DNA from: Chionoecetes opilio
Taxonomy: Eukaryota; Arthropoda; Malacostraca; Decapoda; Majidae
Direction of reading: 5' to 3'
DNA length: 64,000 bases
Assembly (NCBI GenBank): GCA_016584305.1
Contig: JACEEZ010011890.1
Span: forward strand, 62,001-126,000
The notes below the pieces were generated by a model, which searched no databases, was not told where the DNA came from, and was given only the letters and a program-made list of their open reading frames with translations. The translations under genes were made by a program, and so were the position numbers. Shown one piece after another: positions 53,261-64,000 of this stretch (position 1 is its first letter; each line of letters opens with the position of its first letter).

Positions 53261-55069
53261 AAATCATTGAAAACACTACATTTTATGGTTTTATAGCAAT
53301 TGATAAAGTAAAACTCTTTATTTACATAACGCTACTTTTCAAAACTATGAAAACGCTTGCAATATACGTTTTATATCACATAATAACCTCTTACTCTTCT
53401 ATTTAATGCTTATGTAATGTTAAGCTACTTATACGTGCAAATTATTCTAAAAAGAGGATTTTATACTTCAAATTTTTAGGAAAACAGCTATAATCACTGA
53501 TAACTGCTAATATCATTGAAAACACTACATTTTATGGGTTTATAGGGATATGATCAGTAAAACTACTTGTATATATACAATAACGCTACAGTTTAAAAAA
53601 AAACTATGAAAAACGCTTGCAATATACCGTTATATCACAAAAAATAACCTCTTACTCTTTTTATTTTAAAAGCTTATGTAATGTAAGCTACTTATACGTG
53701 CAAATTATTCTAAAAAGAGGATTTTATACTTCAATTTGTAGGAAAACAGCTATATATCACTGATAACTAGCTAAAATCATTGAAAACACTACATTTTATG
53801 GGTTTATCACATATGATAAGTAAAAATACTTGTATATATACAATAACGCTACAGTTTACAAGAAATTATGAAAAACGCTTGCAATATACCGTTATATCAC
53901 AATAAATAACCTCTTACTCTTCTATTTAATAGCTTAATGTAATGTAAGCTACTTATACGTGCAAATTATTCTAAAAAAAGGATTTTATACTTCAATTTGT
54001 AGGAAAACAGCTATATATCACTGATAACTAGCTAAAATCATTGAAAACACTACATTTTTATGGTTTATAGCAATATGATAAGTAAAACTACTTGTATATA
54101 TACAATAACGCTACAGTTTACAAGAAATTATGAAAAACGCTTGCAATATACCGTTATACACAATAATACCTCTAACTCTTCTATTTAATGCTTAATGTAA
54201 TGTAAGCTACTTATAGGGGCAAAATTTTTCTAAAAAGAGGAGTTTATACTTCAATTTGTAGGAAAACAGCTATATACACTGATAACTAGCTAAATCATTG
54301 AAAACACTACATTTATGGGTTTATAGCAATATATAATAAAACTACTTGTATATATACAATAACGCTACAGTTTAGAAGAAACTATGAAAAACGCTTGCAA
54401 TATACCGTTATATCACAATAAAAAACCTCTTACTCTTCTATTTAATAGCTTAATGTAATGTAAGCTACTTATAGGTGCAAATTATTCTAAAAGAAGATTT
54501 TTTACTTCAATTTGTAGGAAAACAGCTATATATCACTGATAACTAGCTAAAAAACATTGAAAACACTACATTTTACGGGTTTATAGCAATATAATAAGTA
54601 AAACTACTTTATATATACAATAACGGTACAGTTTAGAAGAAACTATGAAAAAAGCTTGCAATATACCGTTATATCACAATAAATAACCTCTTACTCTTTT
54701 ATTTATTAGCTTAATGTAATGTAAGCTACTTATAGGTGCAAATTATTCTAAAAAGAGATTTTATACTTCAATTTGTATGAAAACAGCTATATATCACTGA
54801 TAACAGCTAAAATCATTGAAAACACTACATTTATGGGTTTATAGCAAAAAATAAGTAAACTACTTGTATATATACAATAACGCTACAGTTTAGAAGAAAA
54901 TATGAAAAACGCTTGCAATATACCGTTATATCACAATAAATACCTTCTCACTCTTCTATTTATTAGCTTAATGTAATTTTAAGCTACTTATAGGTCCAAA
55001 TTAATTCTAAAAAGGATTGTATACTTCAATTTTGTAGAAAACAGCTATATATCACCGGGTAACAAGCTA
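53261..55069. repeat. A-unit array, 7 units
   Basis: Moderate quality. Three successive units carry the post-module TACGTGCAAAT form rather than one, suggesting local amplification of that unit type. Confidence 0.9.
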
Positions 55070-55675
55070 AAATCATTGAAAAAAACACATTTTGAGGGTA
55101 TAAAGCATTATCATAAGGTAAATTCCTCCTTTAATGATATAACACTACAATTAAGAAGAAACTATGAAAAAAACGTATAATAACATTTATCACAATATAG
55201 AGTCTCAAACTCCTTTATAAGCTTACGTAGTTTAAAATAGTATTTTCTAAAAACAACTATAATTCCACATTTTGGTTTCAAATATCAAAAAGGCTGAATA
55301 ATGATAATTTTCGACATTTTTTAGCCCTTCAAAAATACATTGAAACACTTGAAAAACGTTTGTTTTTAAGATTAAAATTGATACCTAAAATTTTAATGAA
55401 AAAAACATATTTTTTAGCTCATAACATTTTTAATTAGTTGTGTAAAGTGGCTGAATAATGCAATTTCGACATTATTTAGCCTTTCAAAAATACATTAAAA
55501 TACTTGAAAAACTTGTTTTTAAGATTAAAATTGATATCTAAATTTCATGAAAAATACATATTTTTAGGCTATTAATTTTGTAAAAAATAGTTGTGCAATA
55601 AAAAGCTTTTAGCTTTCAGATATAAAAAATATACTTCATTTGTAGAAAAAAACAACTCTTCACTGAAACTAGCTA
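55070..55675. repeat. B/C module 25, TAGTATTTTC subfamily
   Basis: Two C units with small deletions. The 82-codon plus-strand frame 55591-55839 starts in its tail and runs into the next A unit because of indels; not a gene. Confidence 0.88.
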
Positions 55676-57757
55676 AAATCATTGAAACACTACATTTTAT
55701 GGTTTATAGCAATATGATAAGTAAACTACTTGGTATATACACCCAAAAACGCTACAGTTTACAAAAAACTATGAAAAACGCTTGCAATATACCGTTATAT
55801 CCAATAAATAACTCCTTACTCTTCTATTTAATAGCTTAATGTAATGTAAGCTATATCTTATACGTGCAAATTATTCTAAAAAGGATTTTTATACTTCAAT
55901 TTGTAGGAAAACAGCTATATATCATGATAACTAGCTAAAATCATTGAAAACACTACATTTTTATGGGTTTAATAGCAATATAATAGTAAAACTACTTGTA
56001 TTTTATCAATAACGCTACAGTTTAGAAGAAACTATGAAAACGCTTGCAATATACCGTATATCACAATAAATAACCTCTTACTCTTCTATGTAATAGCTTA
56101 ATGTAATAAAGCTACTTATAGGTGCAAATTTTCTAAAAGAGGATTTTATACTTCAATTTTTTAGGAAAACAGCTATATATCACTGATAACTAGCTAAAAT
56201 CATTGAAAACACTACATTTTATGGGTTTATAGCAATATAATAAGTAAAACTACTTGTATATATATAATAACGGTACAGTTTAGAAGAAATTATGAGAAAC
56301 GCTTGCAATATACCGTTATATCACAATAAATAACCTCTTACTCTTCTATTTATTAGCCTAATGTAATGTAAGCTACTTATAGGTGCAAATAATTCTAAAA
56401 AAAGGAATTGCATACTTCAATTTGTAGGAAAACAGCTATATATCACCGATAAATAGCTAATATCATTGAAAACACTACATTTTATGGCTTTATAGCAATA
56501 TGATAAGTAAAACTACTTGTATATATACAATAACGGTACAGTTTAGAAGAAACTATGAAAAACGCTTGCAATATACCGTTATATCACAATAAATAACCTC
56601 TTACTCTTCTATTTAATAGCTTAATGTAATATAAGCTACTTATAGGTGCAAATTATTCTAAAAGAGGATTTTATACTTCAATTTGTAGGAAAACAGCTAT
56701 ATATCACTGATAACTAGCTAAAATCATTGAAAACACTACATTTTATGGGTTTATAGCAATATGATAAGTAAAACTACTTGTATATATACAATAACGTACA
56801 GTTTAGAAGAAATATGAAAACGTTGCAATATACGTTATATCACAATAAATACCTCTCACTCTTCTATTTATTAGCCTAATGTAATGTAAGCTACTTATAG
56901 GTCAAATATTCTAAAAAAAGGATTGATACTTCAATTTGTAGGAAAACAGCTATATATCACTGATAATAGCTAAAATCATTGAAAACACTACATTTTATGG
57001 TTTATAGCAATATGAATAAGTAAAACTACTTGTATATATACAATAACGCTACAGTTTAGAAGAAACTATGAAAAACGCTTGCAATATACCGTTATATCAC
57101 AATAAATAACCTCTTACTCTTCTATTTATTAGCTTAATGTAATGTAAGCTACTTATAGGTGCAAATTATTCTAAAAAGAGGATTTTATACTTCAATTTGT
57201 AGGAAAACAGCTATATATCACTGATAACTAGCTAAAATCATTGAAAACACTACATTTTACGGGTTTATAGCAATATAATAAGTAAAACTACTTGTATATA
57301 TACAATAACGGTACAGTTTAGAAGAAACTATGAAAAACGCTTGCAATATACCGTTATATCACAATAAATAACCTATTACTCTTCTATTTATTAGCTTAAT
57401 GTAATGTAAGCTACTTATAGGTGCAAATTATTCTAAAAAGAGGATTTTATACTTCAATTTGTAGGAAAACAGCTATATATCACTGATAACTAGCTAAAAT
57501 CATTGAAAACACTACATTTAATGGGTTTATAGCAATATGATAAGTAAAACTACTAGTATATATACAATAACGCTACAGTTTAGAAGAAACTATGAAAAAC
57601 GTTTGCAATATACCGTTATATCACAATAAATACCCTCTCACTCTTCTATTTATTAGCTTAATGTAATGTAAGCTACTTATAGGTCCAAATTATTCTAAAA
57701 AAAGGATTGTATACTTCAATTTGTAGGAAAACAGCTATATATCACCGATAACTAGCT
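55676..57757. repeat. A-unit array, 8 units
   Basis: Errors at first, clean from about 56,160 to 57,800. One unit near 56,400 has GGAATTGCATAC. Confidence 0.92.
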
Positions 57758-58375
57758 AAAATCATTGAAAATAACACATTTTGAGGGTATAAAGCATTAT
57801 CATAAGGTAAATTCCTTCTATTAAAGATATAACACTACAATTAAAAGAACTATAAAAAAACGATAATATAAATTGTATCCCAAAAATAGAGTCTCAAAAA
57901 TCCTATTTAAGCTACATAGTTTTAAAAAAGCATCTCTAAAAAAACAATATAATTCCACATTTTAGTTTCACTATCAAAAAAAAAGGGTGAATAATGTCAA
58001 TTTTGACATTTTTTAGCCCTTCTAAAAAAAATTGAAACACTTGAAAAAAAAGATGTTTTTTTAAAATTAAAATTTTATCCTAAATTTCATGAAAAAAAAC
58101 ATATTTTAGTCATAACTTTTTAATATAGTTGTGTAAAGTGGTGAAAAAGTCAAATTTCGACATTTTTTAGCCTTTCAAAAAATTTTCATTAAAATACATG
58201 AAAAAACATTGTTTTTAAAATTAAAAAATTTAATCTAAAAATTTTATGAAAAATTTCATATTTTTAGTATTAATTTTGAAAAATATAGTTTTAGCATATA
58301 TAAAAAACTATTTTGTAAGAATAAAGAAATATACTTCAATTTGTAAAGAAAAAAAAAAACTTCATGATAATACTA
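57758..58375. repeat. B/C module 26, poor sequence
   Basis: Partner of module 23. Begins with GAAAATAACACATTT in place of GAAAAGAACAC. Quality drops within its first 80 bp. Confidence 0.8.
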
Positions 58376-59122
58376 AAATCATTGAAAAAAACTACATTTT
58401 TTTGGGTTTATAGCAATATGATAAGTAAAACTACTATTATATATACAAAACGCACAGTTTACAAGAAACTATGAAAAAAAGCTTTCAATATACCTTTTAT
58501 CACAAAATAACCTTTACTCTTCTATTAAAATTAATGTAAAGAAGCTATTTTATGTCAAATTTTCAAAAAAAGGGTTTTATCTTTTTAGAAAAAAACAGCT
58601 ATATATCCTGATAATAGCTAGTACATTGAAAACACTACATTAATGGGGTTTATAGAAAATGATAAGTAAAATACTTTTATATATACAATAACGCTACAGT
58701 TTACAAGAAAATATGAAAAAGCTTTTCAAAAAACCGTTTATCAAAATAAAAACCTCTTACTCTTTATTTTTTGCTTAATGTAATGAAACTACTAATAGGG
58801 GCAAATTATTTTAAAAAGAGGTTTTTTTTAAATTCAAATTTTTAGGAAAAAAGCTATATATCACTGATAAATGTAAAAAAATTGAAAACACTAATTTTAA
58901 GGGTTTATAGAATATGATGTAAAACTACTTGGTTTTATAAAAAACGCTAATTTAGAAAAAACTATGAAAAACGCTTGCAATATACCGTTATATCCAAAAA
59001 ATCCCCCTCACTTTCTATTTTTTAGCTTAATTTAAAGAAGACTTTTAGGTCCAAATTTTTCTAAAAAAAGGATTTATACTTCAATTTTTGGAAAACAGCT
59101 ATATATCACCGATAACAAGCTA
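58376..59122. repeat. A-unit array, 3 units, poor sequence
   Basis: 747 bp, three periods with net deletions. One unit has GCTAGTACATTG with ACATTAATGGG, matching the unit near 41,800. Confidence 0.82.
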
Positions 59123-59725
59123 AAATCATTTAAAAGAACCATTTTGAGGGTAAAAGCATTATCATAAGGTAAATTCCCTTTATTAATGATAAACACTACA
59201 ATTAAGAAAAAACTATGAAAAAAACGTATAATTCATTTTACAAATATAGAGTCTCAAACTCCTATTATAACTTACAGTAGTTTAAAATAGTATTTTTTTA
59301 ACGAAAACAACCTATATTCCACATTTTGAGTTCATATCAAAAAAAGGCTGAATAATGACTATTTTCGACATTTTTGCCTTCAAAATACATTGAACACTTG
59401 AACAAACGTTGTTTTAGATTAAAATTGATACCTAATTTATGAAAAATACATATTTTTTATGGCTCATAACATTGTTAAATATAGTTGTGTAAAAGTGCTG
59501 AATATGGTAAAATTTCGAATTATTTAGCCTTTCCAAATACATTAAAATAACTTGAAAAACTTGTTTTAGATTAAAATTTAATATCTAAATTTCATGAAAA
59601 ATACATATTTTTAGCTATTAATTTTGTAAAAGATATTGATAAGTCAAATATAAAAAGCTATTAGCTAAGTCTAAAGAAATATACTTCAATTTGTAGAAAA
59701 AACAACTCTTCACTGATACGAGCTA
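59123..59725. repeat. B/C module 27, TAGTATTTTC subfamily
   Basis: Lead-in GATAACAAGC as in modules 18 and 25. Two C units, several single-base deletions. Confidence 0.87.
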
Positions 59726-61305
59726 AAATGCATTGAAAACGACTACATTTTGATGGTTTTATAGCAATATAATAAGTTACAACTACTTGTATATATAAAA
59801 TCACGCTACAGTTTACATTAAACTATGAAAAACGCTTGCCAATATTACCGTTATATCACAAAAATACCTCTTACTCTTCTATTTAATAGCTTAATGTATG
59901 TAAGCTACTTATTACGTGCAATTATTCTAAAAAGAGGATTTTATACATCAATTTGTAGGAAACAGGCTATATATCACTGATACTTAGCTAAATCATTGAA
60001 AACACTACATTTTTACGGGTTTATAGCAATATAATAAGTAAACTACTTGTATATATACAATAAACGGTACAGGTTTAGAAGAAACTGATGAAAAACGCTT
60101 GCAATATACCGTTTTATATCACAATAATAACTCTTACTCTTCTATTTATAGCTTAATGTAATGAAAGCTACTATACGTGCAAATTATTCTAAAAAAAGGA
60201 ATTGTATACTTCAATTTGTAGGAAACAGTCTATATACACCGATAAATAGCTAATATCATTGGGAAACACTACGTTTATGGCTTTATGCAATATGATAAAG
60301 TAAACTACTTGTATATATACATAACGGTACGTTTACAAGAAACTATAAAAACGCCTTGCATATACCGTTATATCACAATAAATAACCTCTTACTCTTCTA
60401 TTTAATAGCTTAATGTTAATGTAGCTACTTATACGTGAAATTATTTCTAAAAGAGGATTTTATACTTCAATTTGTAGGAAAACAGCTATATATCACTGAT
60501 AACTATCTACAATCATTGAAAACACTACATTTTATTATATGGGTTTATTGCAATATAATAAGTAAACTACTTGTAATATTATACAATACTGCTACAGTTT
60601 ACATTAAACTATGAAAAAAGCTTTGCAATATACCGTTAATCACAATAAATACCCCTCTTACTCCTTCTATTTAATAGCTTAATGTAATGTAAGGTACTTA
60701 TAGGTGCAAATTATTCTAAAAAGAGGATTTTATACATCAATTTGTAGGAAAACAGCTATATATCACTGATAACTAGCTAAATCTTGAAAACACTACATTT
60801 TACGGGTTTATAGGCAATTAATTAAGTAAAACTACTTGGATATATACAATAACGGTACAGTTTTAAGAATAAACTATGAAAAACGCTTGCAATATAACCG
60901 TTTAATCACAATAAATAACCTCTTACCTCTTTCTATTATTACTTAATGTAATGTAAGCTACTTTATAGTGCAAATTCTCCCTAAAAAAGGATTTTATCTT
61001 CAAGTTTAGGAAACAGCCTATTACACTGATAACTGCTAAAATCATGAAAACACTACATTTTAATGTTTACTAGCAATATGAAAGTAAAACTACTTGTTAT
61101 TAATAACAATAACTCTACAGTTTTAGAAGAAACTATGAAAAACGCTTGCAATATACGCGTTTATAATCACAATAAATACCCTCTCACTCTTCTATTTATT
61201 AGCTTAATGTAATGTAAAGCTACTTATATGTCCAAATTATTCTAAAAAAAAGATTGTATACTTCCACTTTGTAGGAAACAGCTATATATCACCGATAACA
61301 AGCTA
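59726..61305. repeat. A-unit array, 6 units, indel-rich
   Basis: Errors here are scattered single-base insertions and deletions with few long homopolymers, a different style from 44,000-50,000. Confidence 0.88.
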
Positions 61306-61945
61306 AAATCATTGAAAAGCACACAGTTTTAGGGGGTATAAAGCATTATCATAGGTAAATTCCTATCTATTAATGATATAACGGTACAATTAAGAAGACA
61401 ACTATGATAAAACTTTATAATATACAATGGGGGGGGGTATCACAATATAGCGTCTCAACTCCCCTAATTATAGCTTACAGTAGTTTAAAATAGCAATTTC
61501 TAACGAAAACATACTATAATTTCCCATTTTTGGAGTTTTCACCTATCAAAAAAGGGCTGAATAATGTAATTTTTCGACATTTTTTAGCCCTTCAAAATAC
61601 ATTGACAACACTTGAAAAAAACGTTTTTTTTAAGATTAAATTGATACCTAAATTTCATGAAAAATACATATTTTTTAGCTCATAACATTGTTTAAATATA
61701 GTTTTGTAAAAGTGCTGAATAATGTCAATTTCGACATTATCTACCTTTCAAAAATACATTACATACTTGAAAAAACAATTGTTTTTAAGATTAAAATTGA
61801 TATCTAAATTCATGAAAATACATATTTTTACTATTAATTTTGTCACATATAGTTGTAGCAAATATAGAAGCTATTTAGTCTACAGATTAAGGAAACTATA
61901 CTTCAATTTGTAGGAAAAAACAACTCTTCACTGATAACCTAGCTA
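61306..61945. repeat. B/C module 28 with a poly-G run
   Basis: Last module. Contains nine consecutive G (61429-61437) where other copies read ACAATTGTATC. A 63-codon frame (61722-61913) covers the second C unit and tail with indel-altered residues. Confidence 0.87.
61429..61437. other. Nine-G run in a B half
   Basis: Unique in the array; it replaces a T in the ACAATTGTATCAC context. Probably a base-calling or consensus artefact. Confidence 0.75.
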
Positions 61946-64000
61946 AAATCATTGAAAACACTACATTTTATTGGTTTATAGCAATATGATAAGTAAAACT
62001 ACTTGTATATACAATGCCGCTACAGTTTACAAGAACTATGAAAAACACTTGCAATTAACCGTTCTATCACAATAAATAACTCTTACTCTTCTATTATTTA
62101 ATAGCTTTAATGTAATGTAAGCTACTTATTATACGTGCAAATATTCTAAAAAAGGAGAGTTTTAACTTCAATTTGTAGGAAAACAGCTATATTCACTGAT
62201 ACTATCTAAATCATGAAAACACTACATTTTATGGGTTAATAGCAATATAATAAGTAAAACTACTTGGATATATACAATAACGCTACAGTTTACAAGAACT
62301 ATGAAAAACCTTGCAATATACCGTTATATCACAATAAATACCTCTTAACTCTTCTATTTAATAGCTTAATGTAATTAAGCTACTTATAGGTGCCAATTAT
62401 TCTAAAACGAGATTTTAATACTTCAATTTGTAGGAAAACAGCTATATATCACTGAAACTAGCTAAAATCATTGAAACACTACATTTATGGGTTTATAGCA
62501 ATATGAGAAGTAAAACTACCTTGTATATAGACAATAAGCTACAGTTTAGAAGAACTAAGGAAAAACGGCTTGCAATATACCGTTATATCACAATAAATAC
62601 CCTCTCACTCTTCTATTTATTAGACTTAATGTAATGTAAGCTACTTTATAGTGCAAATTATTCTTAAAAAAGGTTGTATACTTCAATTTGTAGGAAAAAA
62701 CAGCTATATTCAACTGATAACTGCTAAAATAATTTGAACGCTACATTTTATGGGTTTATAGCAATATAATGAGTAAACTACTTGTATAATATATAAACAA
62801 TAACGGTACAGTTTTAGAAGAACTATGAAAAACGCTTGCAATTACCGTTAATCACAATAAATAACCTCTTACTCTTCTATTTATTAGCCTAATGTAATGT
62901 AAGCTACTTATCTGTGCAAATTAATTCTAAAAAAAAAGGATTGTATCCTTCATTTGTAGGAAAACAGCTTATATATCACCTATAAATGCTAATATCATTG
63001 AAACCTACATTTTATGGCTTTATCGCAATATGAATAAGTACCACTACTTGTATATATACCATTATACGCTACAAGTTTAACAAGAAACTATGAAAAACGC
63101 TTGCAATATACCGTTATATCACATAAATAACCTCTTACTCTTCTATTTAATATCTGGCTTAATGTAATGTAAGCTACTTTATACGTGGCAAATTATTCTC
63201 AAAGAGGCTTTTATAACTTCAATTTGTAGGAAACAGATATATATCCTGATAACTAGCTAAAATTATTGAAACACTACATTTTTATGGGTTTTATAGCATA
63301 TAAATAAGTAAACTAACTTGTATATATACAATAACGCTACAGTTTTACAAGAAACTATGAAAACGCTTGCAATATACCGTTTACCACAATTAATAACCTC
63401 CTACTCTTCTTTAATAGCTTAATGTAATGTACCTACTTATAGGTGCAAATTATTCTAAAAAGAGGATTTTATACTTCAATTTGTTAGGAAAAACAGCTAT
63501 ATATCACTGATACTAGCTAAAATCATTGAAACACTACATTTTATGGGTTTATGCAATATAATAGTAAAACTACTTGTATATATACAATAACGCTACAGTT
63601 TAGAAGAAACTATGAAAAAACGTCTTGCAATTACCGTTATACCCAATAACTAACCTCTGACTCTTCTATTTAATAGCTTAATTTAATGTAAGCTACTTAT
63701 AGGTGCATTAATTCTAAAACAGAGATTTTTTACCTTCAATTGTAGGAAACAGCTATATATCACTGATAACTAAGCTAACATCATGTGAAAACTACATTTT
63801 GACGGGTTTATAGCAATATAATAAGTAAAACTACTTGTATATATACAATAAACGGTACAGTTTAGAAGAAACTATGAAAAACCGTTTGCAATATACCGTT
63901 ATATCACAATTTAAAAACCCTCTCACTCTTCCTATTTATTAGCTTAATGTAATGTAAGCTACTTATAGGGCCAAATTATTCTAAAAAAGGATTGTATATG
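61946..64000. repeat. A-unit array, about 8 units, running off the window
   Basis: Indel-rich units. The last complete pre-module signature (CCCTCTCACTC, GGGCCAAATT) lies at the very end, so a further module would be expected just beyond 64,000. Confidence 0.88.

Larger units (their letters stand above)
1..64000. repeat. A+T-rich satellite / higher-order tandem array (whole window)
   Basis: The 262-bp unit recurs from the first base to the last in a single orientation, interrupted by 28 longer B/C modules, two N positions and one G+C-rich insertion. Unit starts at 1, 263 and 525 show the exact 262-bp period. About 177 A units are estimated by dividing inter-module lengths by 262. Neither end of the array lies in the window. 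It could be a kinetoplast maxicircle divergent region or a nuclear satellite; the repeat itself does not decide between them. Confidence 0.97.

Noticed and set aside
1..64000. CRISPR array
   Set aside because: The repeats abut with no unique spacers, the unit is 262 bp and there are no cas genes.

Overview
The whole 64 kb is one A+T-rich tandem-repeat array. It has no recognisable protein-coding gene, tRNA or rRNA. A hand count of the first repeat unit gives 69 G+C of 262 (about 26%). All units lie head to tail in one orientation. Basic unit A is 262 bp, phased here on AAATCATT, and about 177 copies fit the space available. At 28 places an A unit is replaced by a longer module of typically 621-628 bp. 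Each module starts as a diverged A unit (part B), continues with two, rarely three, tandem 156-bp C units, and returns to the 3' end of an A unit. Distances between modules are whole multiples of 262 bp plus one module length, so the array is a higher-order repeat (HOR).

Layout: 1-18258 has modules 1-10 in mostly clean sequence, broken by single Ns at 950 and 7115 and by an indel-rich stretch at 3480-5800. It contains a duplicated HOR segment offset by 2,820 bp (9661-11590 and 12481-14410). 18259-22397 is the longest module-free run (about 14 units) and carries the only foreign sequence, a 439-bp G+C-rich insertion at 18949-19387 (284/439 G+C, about 65%) flanked by 10-bp direct repeats. 22398-36158 holds modules 11-16, including a 2.46-kb HOR run at 24404-29335. 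36159-44000 holds modules 17-19, two of which share private variants 4,119 bp apart. 44000-64000 is mostly low-quality sequence with modules 20-28.

Organism: the array alone is not diagnostic. The insertion resembles what I remember of short interspersed elements of Trypanosoma cruzi and relatives (SIRE, the short partner of VIPER): about 430-440 bp, G+C-rich, with an AG followed by an ACAAACAACAA-type end on one strand. This is recognition from memory, not a search. If right, the host is a T. cruzi-like trypanosome, and the array is either the divergent region of the kinetoplast maxicircle or an undescribed nuclear A+T satellite. A nuclear retroelement with a target-site duplication inside such an array is the most notable observation here.

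The short open frames in the modules arise because the C unit is 52 codons long and A+T-rich. The copies I compared differ only at nonsynonymous sites, so I do not call them genes. Indel density changes abruptly along the window, pointing to a partly polished long-read assembly. Copy counts and spacing in the poor zones are therefore approximate.
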